This document shows, piece after piece, positions 35,017-43,501 of a stretch of 64,000 nt of DNA. This stretch comes from JAFAGO01 sp031987605 (GTDB lineage Bacteria; Bacteroidota; Bacteroidia; Flavobacteriales; Weeksellaceae). The translations under genes and the position numbers were made by a program. The number at the start of each line of letters is the position of its first letter. Position 1 is the stretch's first letter. The stretch lies in NCBI GenBank assembly GCA_031987605.1, contig DALZZF010000001.1, forward strand, positions 248,001 through 312,000. Reading direction: 5' to 3'. Under the pieces are notes generated by a model. That model was not told the origin of the DNA and made no database searches. It saw only the letters and a program-made list of their open reading frames with translations.

Positions 35017-35020
35017 AGGT

Positions 35021-35650
35021 ATGAATTATATTGAAGCATTACAGAAAAGATATTCAGTAAAAAAATTCGATTCCTCGAAAACCGTTCCGGAGGAAAAACT
35101 GAAAAATATTCTTCAGGCCGGAAAACTTTCTGTAAGTTCTCTGGGTTTGCAGCCGTATAAAATCATTATCGTTCAGTCTCCCGAAATGAAATCCCGGCTT
35201 GTTTCCGCTTTTTATAATCCGACTCAGATTTCCACCTGTTCGCATCTTATTGTTTTGGTGTCCAAAAAAACCATTGAAGATCAGTATGTTGACGGCTATT
35301 TTCAGCACATTACAGAAATCCGTGAAGTTCCTCTGGAAAACCTTGCACCATTCAGAAACAGCATTCAGAATTATCTTTCCGTGCAGGATGAAAGTTCCGT
35401 TTTGCAATGGAATGAAAGACAGGCGTACATTGTTCTCGGGAATTTGATTTTTGCCGCCGCTCTTGAAGAAGTGGATACTTGTCCGATGGAAGGATTCAGG
35501 CAGGAAACCATTGATGAAATTTTAGATTTGAATACCGATTCAGAAAAGGTTTCTGTTACACTAGCATTGGGTTATCGTGCTGAAGATGATGCTTTTCAGA
35601 AGATGAAAAAAGTACGGAAACCGGATGATAAACTTTTTAAATTCTTATAG
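35021..35650 (+). CDS. NfsB-type nitroreductase / NAD(P)H-dependent oxidoreductase
   Basis: 209-residue flavin (FMN) enzyme of the nitroreductase family, reducing nitro compounds or quinones with NAD(P)H. Typical elements are the start YIEALQKRYSVKKFDSSK with the FMN-binding RYSVKKF, the LSVSSLGLQPYKIIIV region, and the C-terminal EGFRQETIDEIL and LALGYRAEDDAF. It is cytoplasmic. It is followed 36 bases later by nadB on the same strand, probably the same transcript. The substrate is unknown. Confidence 0.9.
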   Translation: MNYIEALQKRYSVKKFDSSKTVPEEKLKNILQAGKLSVSSLGLQPYKIIIVQSPEMKSRLVSAFYNPTQISTCSHLIVLVSKKTIEDQYVDGYFQHITEIREVPLENLAPFRNSIQNYLSVQDESSVLQWNERQAYIVLGNLIFAAALEEVDTCPMEGFRQETIDEILDLNTDSEKVSVTLALGYRAEDDAFQKMKKVRKPDDKLFKFL

Positions 35651-35686
35651 ATAAGAAATGATTTTTTTAAATGATAATTGAAAAAT

Positions 35687-37294
35687 ATGATTAAAGCAGA
35701 TGTATTGGTCATTGGTTCCGGAATCTCCGGTTTATCGTATGCCATTAAAATTTCGGAGCAGATGCCCGATGCAAAAATCATCATCGTAACCAAATCCGAT
35801 GAAGACGAAAGCAATACCAAATATGCACAGGGCGGACTGGCCGTGGTTACGGATTTTAATAAAGATAATTTCGAAAAACATATCGAAGATACCATGCGCG
35901 CCGGAGACGGTGAAAACAAAAGAGATATTGTGGAAATGGTGGTAAAAGAAGGGCCTGATCGTTTTCATGAACTTGTGGAATGGGGAACCCGTTTTGATAT
36001 GGGAAAAGACGGCGATTTTAAATTGGGAAGAGAGGGCGGACATACCGAAAACCGCATTGTTCACCATAAAGACATTACCGGTTTTGAAATTGAAAGAGCA
36101 CTTTTGGCAACCGCAAACAAATCTCCGAATATCGAGATTCTCGATCATCATTATGTAATTGATCTGCTTACCCAGCACCACGTTCCGGGAAAAGAGGAAA
36201 ATTATGATGATATTCATGGTTATGGAGCCTATATTCTCGATGAAAAAGATCCGGCGAAATCAGTAAAAAAAATTACTGCAAAAATTACTTTGGTGGCCAC
36301 CGGCGGTGCCGGACATGTGTACAAAAACACCACCAATCCGAAAATTGCAACAGGAGACGGAATTGCCTTTGTGCATCGTGCGCGCGGAAAAGTGACCAAT
36401 ATGCAGTATTATCAGTTTCATCCCACGGCGTTGTACAGCAAAAGAGACGGCATGTTGTTTTTGATTTCAGAGGCTGTTCGTGGAGACGGTGCAAAACTGA
36501 GAACCAAAGACGGAAAACCGTTCATGTACAAATATGATGAGCGTGAAGAACTGGCTTCCCGGGATATTGTGGCAAGAGCCATCGACAACGAAATGAAAAT
36601 TTCCGGAGATGAATATGTGGGTCTCGATTGTCGTGAAATGAACAAAGAAAAATTCATTGAACATTTTCCGAATATCTATCAGAAATGTATAGATGAAGGC
36701 ATTGATCCTTTTAAACAGTTGATTCCTGTAGTTCCGGCGTGCCATTATTTAATGGGTGGTATTGAAATCGATAAAGACGGGCAGTCTTCCATTAAAAATG
36801 TCTTTGCTGTTGGCGAATGCACCAATTCCGGATTGCACGGAGCGAATCGACTGGCATCCAATTCTTTGTTGGAAGGCTTGGTTTTTGGGCATAACGCCGC
36901 CATAAAATCAGTTGAACTTTTGCAGAAAAATGAATTCAATTTTGATGATTTAAAAGCCATTCCGGAATGGAACGAAGAAGGCATGAAAGTGCTGGAAGAA
37001 AAAGTAATGATTTCCTATTTCCGGAAACAACTTCAGGAAATGATGAGCGATTTGGTAGGAATTGTCCGCAGCAATGACCGTTTGGCGCTGGCAAAAAGAA
37101 AACAGCGCGAGATTTATGAAGCGGTAACTGAACTTTACAACTATTCCAAAATTTCTCCCGAACTTTCCGAACTCCGGAATCTGGTGAATGTTTCCTATAT
37201 GATTATTAAAAACTCGCTTCAGATGAAAGAAAATAAAGGCGCGTTTTACAACAAAGATCTGGCAACAAAACCATTGATTATCAACGAAAAATAA
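35687..37294 (+). CDS. nadB: L-aspartate oxidase
   Basis: First step of de novo NAD synthesis: oxidises L-aspartate to iminoaspartate with FAD. The 535-residue protein starts at ATG 35687 (MIKADVLVIGSGISGLSYAI, a dinucleotide-binding motif); a TTG three codons earlier is less likely. Further motifs are YAQGGLAVV, the catalytic-site REGGHTENRIVHHKD, GGAGHVYKNTTNP, FHPTAL, and GLHGANRLASNSLLEG. The C-terminal helical domain is complete. nadC follows 25 bases later; nadA is not in the window. Confidence 0.96.
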   Translation: MIKADVLVIGSGISGLSYAIKISEQMPDAKIIIVTKSDEDESNTKYAQGGLAVVTDFNKDNFEKHIEDTMRAGDGENKRDIVEMVVKEGPDRFHELVEWGTRFDMGKDGDFKLGREGGHTENRIVHHKDITGFEIERALLATANKSPNIEILDHHYVIDLLTQHHVPGKEENYDDIHGYGAYILDEKDPAKSVKKITAKITLVATGGAGHVYKNTTNPKIATGDGIAFVHRARGKVTNMQYYQFHPTALYSKRDGMLFLISEAVRGDGAKLRTKDGKPFMYKYDEREELASRDIVARAIDNEMKISGDEYVGLDCREMNKEKFIEHFPNIYQKCIDEGIDPFKQLIPVVPACHYLMGGIEIDKDGQSSIKNVFAVGECTNSGLHGANRLASNSLLEGLVFGHNAAIKSVELLQKNEFNFDDLKAIPEWNEEGMKVLEEKVMISYFRKQLQEMMSDLVGIVRSNDRLALAKRKQREIYEAVTELYNYSKISPELSELRNLVNVSYMIIKNSLQMKENKGAFYNKDLATKPLIINEK

Positions 37295-37319
37295 ATTCTC
37301 CCAAATAAATTTTAAAAAA

Positions 37320-38183
37320 ATGAAAAGACCTTCCTACGTTACCGATAAAGCACTGAGAATATTTATTAAAAATGCTTTGGAAGAAGATCTTGGAGATGGC
37401 GATCATTCCACCCTTTCCACAATACCGAAAGATTTGGTGCAGAGTGCACGCTGCCTGATTAAGGAAGATTGCATACTCGCGGGAGTGGAACTGGCGGCTT
37501 TTATTTTCAAAACATTCGATAAAAATCTGGAAATAGAAGTTTTCATGCAGGACGGCGTTCAGGCAAAGAAAGGAGATGTAGCCTTCATCGTTACGGGAAA
37601 AGCACAATCCATTCTGCAAACCGAACGTCTGGTCTTGAATTGTATGCAAAGAATGAGCGGAATTGCAACCCTTACTCATGATTGGGATTCTCGTTTGGTC
37701 GGAACCAAAACCAAACTTCTGGATACGCGCAAAACGACTCCCAATTTCAGAATCTGCGAAAAATGGGCTGTTGCCATTGGCGGCGGAACCAACCACCGAT
37801 ACGGATTGTATGATATGATAATGCTGAAAGACAATCACATTGATTACAATGGAAGCATTACCAATGCGGTAAAATCTGCAAAAGAATATTTGAAGAAAAA
37901 TAAAAAGAAACTAAAAATAGAAGTCGAAACCCGCAATCTTGAAGAGGTAAAAGAAGCCTTAAAATCAGGAGCCGATCGAATTATGCTCGACAATATGGAT
38001 ATTTCCACCATGAAACAGGCTGTAAAACTGGTAAACGGGAAAAGTGAAACCGAAGCCTCAGGAGGAATTACCAGAGAAATGCTGAAAGACATTGCCAAAA
38101 CGGGCGTGGATTTTATTTCTGCGGGAGCACTCACGCATTCAGCAAAGAACATCGACATCAGTTTAAAAGCAATAAAGCCATAA
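37320..38183 (+). CDS. nadC: Nicotinate-nucleotide diphosphorylase (carboxylating), quinolinate phosphoribosyltransferase
   Basis: Converts quinolinate and PRPP to nicotinate mononucleotide. The 287-residue length is normal. Motifs are LEEDLGDGDHSTLSTIP near the start, ERLVLNCMQRMSGIATLTH, the substrate-binding DTRKTTPNFR, HRYGLYDMIMLKDNHI, KIEVETRNLEEVKEAL, and EASGGITREML near the end. It lies 25 bases after nadB and forms with it the nadBC operon. Confidence 0.96.
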   Translation: MKRPSYVTDKALRIFIKNALEEDLGDGDHSTLSTIPKDLVQSARCLIKEDCILAGVELAAFIFKTFDKNLEIEVFMQDGVQAKKGDVAFIVTGKAQSILQTERLVLNCMQRMSGIATLTHDWDSRLVGTKTKLLDTRKTTPNFRICEKWAVAIGGGTNHRYGLYDMIMLKDNHIDYNGSITNAVKSAKEYLKKNKKKLKIEVETRNLEEVKEALKSGADRIMLDNMDISTMKQAVKLVNGKSETEASGGITREMLKDIAKTGVDFISAGALTHSAKNIDISLKAIKP

Positions 38184-38294
38184 ATAATTACTCGAAAACA
38201 GATTGATTCCCAATATGTTATTTCGATATTCTTTTCCGAAAAATTAGTGAGCAATCCTTTTAAGATGGAGTTGAAAAATGAAGCAAGAATAATG

Positions 38295-38355
38295 GTTAAC
38301 GGTGATTTTCGTTAAAAGAATGTTAAAAGTTAACAATTCGTTAACGAACGGTTAA
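38295..38355 (+). promoter_or_regulatory. Six GTTAA repeats upstream of the Oar-like receptor
   Basis: GTTAA begins at 38295, 38311, 38322, 38329, 38340 and 38351. Three of the five steps are exactly 11 bases, near one DNA turn, and 38340-38344 lies inside the palindrome CGTTAACG. The stretch lies 55-110 bases before the receptor ATG. It could be a phased protein-binding site; this is inference. Confidence 0.3.
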
Positions 38356-38407
38356 AATATAATAACGATTTTTGCAGAAAATTTAAACCCTAATCTGAAA
38401 AAGTGAA

Positions 38408-41400
38408 ATGAAAAAAACTTTAATTTTAGCAATTGCTCTCGCTACATTCGGGACGATTCAAGCGCAGGTTACCACCAGTAGCGTACAGGGAGTAGTCACT
38501 CAACCTACAGGTAAAACGACTTCTGGTGCAACAATTAAAGCCACGCACATTCCTTCGGGAACTGTATACTCCGGCGTTTCCAATAGTTCCGGATACTTTA
38601 ATTTATCAAATTTACGTGTAGGAGGTCCTTATCGGATTGAAATATCGTATGGAAATTTAGAGCCTGTTGTTTATGAAGATGTTTATTTGCAATTAGGTGA
38701 ACCGTTTGCAGCCGATGCAAAATTAGGTGACCAGAAAGAAACAAAGATTGAAGCGGTGAATATCGTAGCAGCAGGTAGAAATGTGAGAAAAACAGGTGCT
38801 ACCACTGTAATTGGAAAGGCAAAACTGGAGAGTATGCCTACCTTAAGCAGATCATTACAGGATTTTACAAGAATTACTCCGCAAGCGAATGGCAATTCAT
38901 TCGGAGGAATTAACAACAGATATAATAATATCACTATTGATGGTGCTGTAAATAATGATGTATTTGGTCTTGCATCTTCAGGAACTCCAGGTGGACAGGC
39001 AAATACACAGCCTATTTCTTTGGATGCAATACAGGAAATTCAGGTTGCATTGGCTCCTTTTGATGTTACTCAAGGTAACTTTACCGGAGCTGGTGTAAAT
39101 GCCGTTACCCGTTCAGGTACAAACAAATACGAAGGATCTGCCTATTTCTTTGGAAGAAATCAAGGGACAATCGGTAAAAGTGTAATTACAGGTGAAAAAT
39201 CCACAAAATTCAGTGATATTCAATATGGTGTAAGAGTTGGTGGACCACTTATTAAAGATAAATTATTCTTTTTCTTAAACGCTGAATCCGGCAGAAGAAC
39301 TTCTCCTTTGTCATTTAATGCTGGTGAAGCAGGAACCACCATGACTACTGAAATAGCACAGCAGATTGCTAATCATGCAATGACAGCTTATGGTTATGAT
39401 GTTGGTGGTTATGGACCACAGGATATTCAAACCCAAAATAATAAGATTTTTGGTAAAATCGATTGGAATATTAATGACAAACATCAGTTGGCAATACGAT
39501 ATAATTTTATTGATGCTTTTGATGATAATATTTCAAGAAGTGCCAACTATTTCCGATTTGGAAATAACGCTTACAAATTCAATAATAAGCAGAATGTTGT
39601 AGTAGCAGAATTAAGAAGTAACTTCAATAGTCAGTTCTCTAATAATTTAATATTAGGATATTCATCTATCAAGGATAACCGCCAAACTGCAGGATCTCTT
39701 TTTCCACAGATTACAATCCTGAATATTGCAGGTGTTTCTGGAGCTTCCGCTGAGTTTGGATCTCAGAGAAGTTCAGTAGCGAATGAGTTGGATCAAAGAA
39801 TCTTTGAAATTACAGATAATTTTAAATGGAATGTTGGCAGAAGTACTTTCACTTTGGGTACGCACAACGAATTTTTCCATTTCAGAAATTTATTTATAAA
39901 CAACTATAACGGAAGATGGGATTTTAACAGTGTAGCTGATTTCTTAAATAACAATCCTGCCAGAGTGAGAGCAACCTATTCACTTATTCCAGGAGTAGAT
40001 AAACCATCTGCAGAATTTAGTGCAGCACAATTAGGATTCTACGCACAGGGTGATTCTGAACTTTTCAAAAACTTCAGATTAACCTATGGAATCAGAGTGG
40101 ATGTACCTATTATGGATGATAAACCATTAAGAAATGAAAAAATTGAAGCTGCATTCCCGGGATATAGAACAGACAACACTCCAAGTGGTCAGCTTTTATG
40201 GGCTCCACGTGTAGGATTTAACTATAATGTTAACGGAGATAGATCTCTTGTTCTTCGCGGTGGTGGAGGTATATTCACCGGTAGAGTACCGTTCGTTTGG
40301 TTATCTAACCAATTTACCAATAGTGGTATGCTTTTCGGAACTGTGGATGCACGTAATAATGCGATTAACAATGGAAACGGATTTGATCCTAATGTTAGCA
40401 ACCAACAAAACATGGGAGCTGGATCTACTCGTGCAGAAGTAAATCTTGTAAGTGAAGACTTCAAAATTCCTCAAGTTCTAAGATTCAATTTAGCAGGAGA
40501 TTTTAGATTGCCTGGAGGAATCAATGCTACATTGGAAGGGATGTTCTCGAAAACGCTTAATAACATCGTTTACTCAGATATCAATATTTCAGGAAGCAAT
40601 GGAACCATTAATCCTGCACTTTCTGGAGGTGCGGATGACAGACCATCTTATAGTGGACAACGTGTAAACTCAACAGATTTTACAAATGTAATATTGCTTA
40701 GCAATTCCAGCAGAGGATATACTTATAGTCTGACTACTCAGTTGCAAAAGTCATTTGATTTTGGACTTGATGTAATGGCAGCTTATACAAACGGACAATC
40801 TACCTCAATTAATGATGGAACAAGTAGTACAGCTTTATCCAACTGGGAATTTGTACAGATTGTAACAGATCCTAATAACCCACAACTCACCAATTCTGTT
40901 TTCGATATCAGACATAGAGCAATTGGAAGTGTAGGATACAAAATAGAATACGGAAGAAATAAAGCCTTTTCTACAGGATTTAGTTTATTTTATGCTGGTA
41001 CATCTGGATCGCCATTTACCTATCTTTATAACGGTGATGTGAACGGAGACGGAGCATTTTCTAACGATTTGCTATATGTGCCTAAAACGGCTGATGAAAT
41101 TAAGCTTGTTGCACTTACAGGAACAAATCCGGCAACACCAGCTGAACAATGGGCAGCACTTGATGCATATATTGAGCAAGATGAGTATTTGAAAACAAGA
41201 AGAGGACAATATGCGGAAAGAAACGGCGCAAGAACACCATGGGAACATCGGTTTGATTTAAGAATTAGCCAAGACCTTGGAATTACTATAAAAGACAGAG
41301 TTCACAAATTCCAATTAACATTCGATATCTTTAATGTTGGAAACCTCTTGAATAAAGAGTGGGGAAGAAGTTATTTTGTAAGTAATCAGGCATATCAGTT

Positions 41401-41527
41401 AATTACTTATACCACTTCAGGTGGTGGAGGTTACACATTCAGAGCCCCAGAAGACAACAAGGCTTATTCAATTTCTGATCTTGCATCAAGATGGCAAGGA
41501 CAGTTCGGAATCAGATATATATTCTAA
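38408..41527 (+). CDS. TonB-dependent receptor, Oar-like, with carboxypeptidase-regulatory domain
   Basis: 1039-residue outer-membrane protein. Signal peptide MKKTLILAIALATFGTIQAQ; an N-terminal carboxypeptidase-regulatory-like beta sandwich (about 24-105, VTTSSVQGVVTQPTGKTTSG). Then a TonB plug domain (about 125-235, with RSLQDFTRITPQANGNSFGG and ITIDGAVNND) and a long 22-strand barrel, ending in RWQGQFGIRYIF with a C-terminal aromatic residue. The similarity is to Oar-type receptors, first known from Myxococcus, and not to SusC: no SusD follows. The substrate is unknown. A strong terminator follows at 41553-41582. Confidence 0.9.
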   Translation: MKKTLILAIALATFGTIQAQVTTSSVQGVVTQPTGKTTSGATIKATHIPSGTVYSGVSNSSGYFNLSNLRVGGPYRIEISYGNLEPVVYEDVYLQLGEPFAADAKLGDQKETKIEAVNIVAAGRNVRKTGATTVIGKAKLESMPTLSRSLQDFTRITPQANGNSFGGINNRYNNITIDGAVNNDVFGLASSGTPGGQANTQPISLDAIQEIQVALAPFDVTQGNFTGAGVNAVTRSGTNKYEGSAYFFGRNQGTIGKSVITGEKSTKFSDIQYGVRVGGPLIKDKLFFFLNAESGRRTSPLSFNAGEAGTTMTTEIAQQIANHAMTAYGYDVGGYGPQDIQTQNNKIFGKIDWNINDKHQLAIRYNFIDAFDDNISRSANYFRFGNNAYKFNNKQNVVVAELRSNFNSQFSNNLILGYSSIKDNRQTAGSLFPQITILNIAGVSGASAEFGSQRSSVANELDQRIFEITDNFKWNVGRSTFTLGTHNEFFHFRNLFINNYNGRWDFNSVADFLNNNPARVRATYSLIPGVDKPSAEFSAAQLGFYAQGDSELFKNFRLTYGIRVDVPIMDDKPLRNEKIEAAFPGYRTDNTPSGQLLWAPRVGFNYNVNGDRSLVLRGGGGIFTGRVPFVWLSNQFTNSGMLFGTVDARNNAINNGNGFDPNVSNQQNMGAGSTRAEVNLVSEDFKIPQVLRFNLAGDFRLPGGINATLEGMFSKTLNNIVYSDINISGSNGTINPALSGGADDRPSYSGQRVNSTDFTNVILLSNSSRGYTYSLTTQLQKSFDFGLDVMAAYTNGQSTSINDGTSSTALSNWEFVQIVTDPNNPQLTNSVFDIRHRAIGSVGYKIEYGRNKAFSTGFSLFYAGTSGSPFTYLYNGDVNGDGAFSNDLLYVPKTADEIKLVALTGTNPATPAEQWAALDAYIEQDEYLKTRRGQYAERNGARTPWEHRFDLRISQDLGITIKDRVHKFQLTFDIFNVGNLLNKEWGRSYFVSNQAYQLITYTTSGGGGYTFRAPEDNKAYSISDLASRWQGQFGIRYIF

Positions 41528-41552
41528 TATTCTTTTTGAAAAAGCATATATA

Positions 41553-41585
41553 AAAAAGGTACTCTGAAAAGAGTACCTTTTTGTA
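41553..41585 (+). terminator. Rho-independent terminator after the Oar-like receptor
   Basis: AAAAAGGTACTC (41553-41564) pairs with GAGTACCTTTTT (41571-41582), loop TGAAAA. The T-rich 3' arm completes a classic terminator. Confidence 0.85.
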
Positions 41586-41656
41586 TATTAATCCCATAGT
41601 ATCTTATTTAAAGCCTTATTATTGATTTAGCGACAAGCATTATATACTATTTTTTT

Positions 41657-41664
41657 TATCTTTG
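41657..41664 (+). promoter_or_regulatory. -7 box (TATCTTTG) of the small membrane protein gene
   Basis: TATCTTTG, with TTG at 41632-41634 22 bases upstream (slightly long). It ends 18 bases before the ATG at 41683. Confidence 0.45.
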
Positions 41665-41682
41665 CTTTTCAAAATTTAGGAT

Positions 41683-42126
41683 ATGGATATACACAACATT
41701 TTTTTACAGGCACACCGCGGTTTTGCCTATCTCGCATTACTTTTGGTTGCGCTGTTTATTATTGCCCTGCTCTTTGCTTTGGTAGGAAACGGAGGAAGAA
41801 AAACAAAATTTTTTAAAGTAGCGACTACCGTTACCATGATTCTTTTTCACATTCAGTTTTTAGTGGGAATCATCATGTTACTTTTCACCTCCGGATTCAT
41901 AACCACTATTAAAGAAATAGGAATGGGCGGATTAATGAAAAATGCGGATCTTAGGTTCTCCTATATCGAGCACCCTTTTTCAATGCTGATTGCAGCAGTT
42001 TTAATGACCATTGTCAATAAAAAAGTAAAAACCAATGAAAGAATAACCATCGGAATAGTAATAATGGCAATCATTGCAGTTTTACTTTTCTCGTATGCGG
42101 TTCCATTTGCAAAATTGTTTAACTAA
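41683..42126 (+). CDS. Small cytochrome-b-like membrane protein
   Basis: 147-residue protein with four hydrophobic helices: GFAYLALLLVALFIIALLFAL, TVTMILFHIQFLVGIIMLLF, HPFSMLIAAVLMTIV and IVIMAIIAVLLFSYAVPF. Histidines sit at the helix ends or inside helices (AHRGF, LFHIQF, IEHPF), which fits a four-helix heme-b binder; Flavobacteriia homologues are often called cytochrome B. Heme binding is inference. It lies 16 bases before asd and probably shares its transcript. Confidence 0.75.
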   Translation: MDIHNIFLQAHRGFAYLALLLVALFIIALLFALVGNGGRKTKFFKVATTVTMILFHIQFLVGIIMLLFTSGFITTIKEIGMGGLMKNADLRFSYIEHPFSMLIAAVLMTIVNKKVKTNERITIGIVIMAIIAVLLFSYAVPFAKLFN

Positions 42127-42142
42127 AATACCTTAAAAATTT

Positions 42143-43150
42143 ATGAAAATAGCAGTAGTTGGCGCTACCGGAATGGTAGGGCAGGTGATGTTGAAAGTCC
42201 TTGAGGAAAGAAATTTTCCTGTAACAGAACTTATTCCCGTGGCTTCAGAAAAATCCGTGGGCAAAAAGGTCGTTTTCAAGGATAAGGAATACGAAATTGT
42301 ATCGATGCAGACTGCTATTGACCGAAAACCTGAAATCGCCATTTTCTCTGCAGGCGGCGGAACTTCTCTGGAATGGGCGCCTAAATTTGCCGAAGCCGGA
42401 ATTTTTGTAGTCGATAATTCCTCCGCATGGAGAATGGATCCTACCAAAAAATTAGTCGTTCCGGAAATCAATGCAAATGAACTTACAGAAAATGACAAAA
42501 TTATCGCCAATCCAAACTGTTCCACCATTCAATTGGTCATGGTTTTGGATCCGCTGAATAAAAAATATGATCTCAAAAGAGTGGTTGTTTCCACCTATCA
42601 ATCCGTTACAGGAACAGGAAAAGCAGCCGTAGATCAATTAAATGGAGAACTGAATGCTGCAGTTTTAAAAGACGGCTCAACCGTAGAAAAAGTATACCCT
42701 TACGATATTTTCAAAAATGCACTTCCGCAGTGTGATGTTTTCGATCAGGACGATTACACCAAAGAAGAATTGAAACTGATGCGTGAACCTAAAAAAATCA
42801 TGAGTGATGATTCTTTTGAGTTAACCGCAACCGCAGTGCGTGTTCCGGTTCAGGGCGGGCATTCAGAAAGTGTAAATATCGAATTCAATAATGATTTTGA
42901 TTTGGATGAAGTCCGTAAAATCCTCAGCGAAACTCCGGGTGTAGTGGTAATGGACGACGTGAAAAACGGGGTTTACCCAATGCCTTTATATTCCGAAGGA
43001 AAAGATGAGGTTTTTGTTGGAAGAATCCGAAGAGATCCTTCACAGCCCAATACTTTAAACTGCTGGATTGTAGCGGACAATCTTCGGAAAGGAGCCGCAA
43101 CCAACGCAGTTCAGATAGCGGAATATTTGGTTGAAAATCAACTGGTTTAA
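42143..43150 (+). CDS. asd: Aspartate-semialdehyde dehydrogenase
   Basis: Reduces aspartyl phosphate to the semialdehyde, the branch point to Lys/DAP, Thr and Met. The 335-residue protein has the NADP-binding start MKIAVVGATGMVGQVMLKVL, FSAGGGTSLEWAPKF, VVDNSSAWRMD, and the nucleophile Cys126 in IANPNCSTIQL. The catalytic His is in VRVPVQGGHSESVNIEF. It is complete and typical, and it supplies diaminopimelate for the cell wall. Confidence 0.96.
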   Translation: MKIAVVGATGMVGQVMLKVLEERNFPVTELIPVASEKSVGKKVVFKDKEYEIVSMQTAIDRKPEIAIFSAGGGTSLEWAPKFAEAGIFVVDNSSAWRMDPTKKLVVPEINANELTENDKIIANPNCSTIQLVMVLDPLNKKYDLKRVVVSTYQSVTGTGKAAVDQLNGELNAAVLKDGSTVEKVYPYDIFKNALPQCDVFDQDDYTKEELKLMREPKKIMSDDSFELTATAVRVPVQGGHSESVNIEFNNDFDLDEVRKILSETPGVVVMDDVKNGVYPMPLYSEGKDEVFVGRIRRDPSQPNTLNCWIVADNLRKGAATNAVQIAEYLVENQLV

Positions 43151-43181
43151 TATTGTTTTGTATTTTCGGTTAAAATCAGAA

Positions 43182-43424
43182 ATGACAACTCTTGAAAAAA
43201 ATATTGTTAATTCATACCTGTTTCTTCTCGGTAAACTTAGTTCAGAAGCCAAATTTGAGTTGATTGAAAAGCTCAAAAAATCGATTTCAAAAAAACCGGA
43301 AACAAAATTTTCCGGATTAGAAAATTCTTTTGGAGGTTGGGAAGACAGTCGTTCCGCAGAGGAAATTATTGCAGATATTAAGGGAAGCCATAGATTTAGG
43401 GAAAAAAACATCAATTTAGATTAA
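43182..43424 (+). CDS. Solitary antitoxin-like small protein
   Basis: 80-residue protein from ATG 43182 (MTTLEKNIVNSYLFLLGKLS). The N-terminal half is helical (SSEAKFELIEKLKKSI), and the tail carries FGGWEDSRSAEEIIADIKGS followed by HRFREKNINLD. This closely resembles the small antitoxins paired with PIN-domain (VapC-type) toxins in Bacteroidota, whose tail wraps the toxin. No PIN gene follows: a terminator lies right after and the next gene is a CDF transporter. The frame is open upstream into asd, but the ATG at 43182 best fits the family. Antitoxin identity is an inference from the tail motif. Confidence 0.65.
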   Translation: MTTLEKNIVNSYLFLLGKLSSEAKFELIEKLKKSISKKPETKFSGLENSFGGWEDSRSAEEIIADIKGSHRFREKNINLD

Positions 43425-43430
43425 AAACAA

Positions 43431-43457
43431 AAAGCTCACAAAGTGGGCTTTTTTTTA
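43431..43457 (+). terminator. Rho-independent terminator
   Basis: AAGCTCAC (43432-43439) pairs with GTGGGCTT (43443-43450) with one G-U pair and loop AAA, followed by seven T. It ends the asd/antitoxin-like unit. Confidence 0.75.
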
Positions 43458-43501
43458 TCATTAGAATCCTCAAACATTTTTTACTTTAATTTTAAAACAA
43501 T

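Larger units (their letters stand above)
34179..35020. other. 842-bp non-coding gap with palindromic repeats
   Basis: AT-rich stretch with no convincing gene. An open frame at 34200-34532 starts at a TTG, crosses the repeat element and has no recognisable protein features. The gap contains a nested palindromic element (34373-34619), three further perfect hairpins (34745-34858) and, at its end, the -7 box of the nitroreductase gene. Confidence 0.7.
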
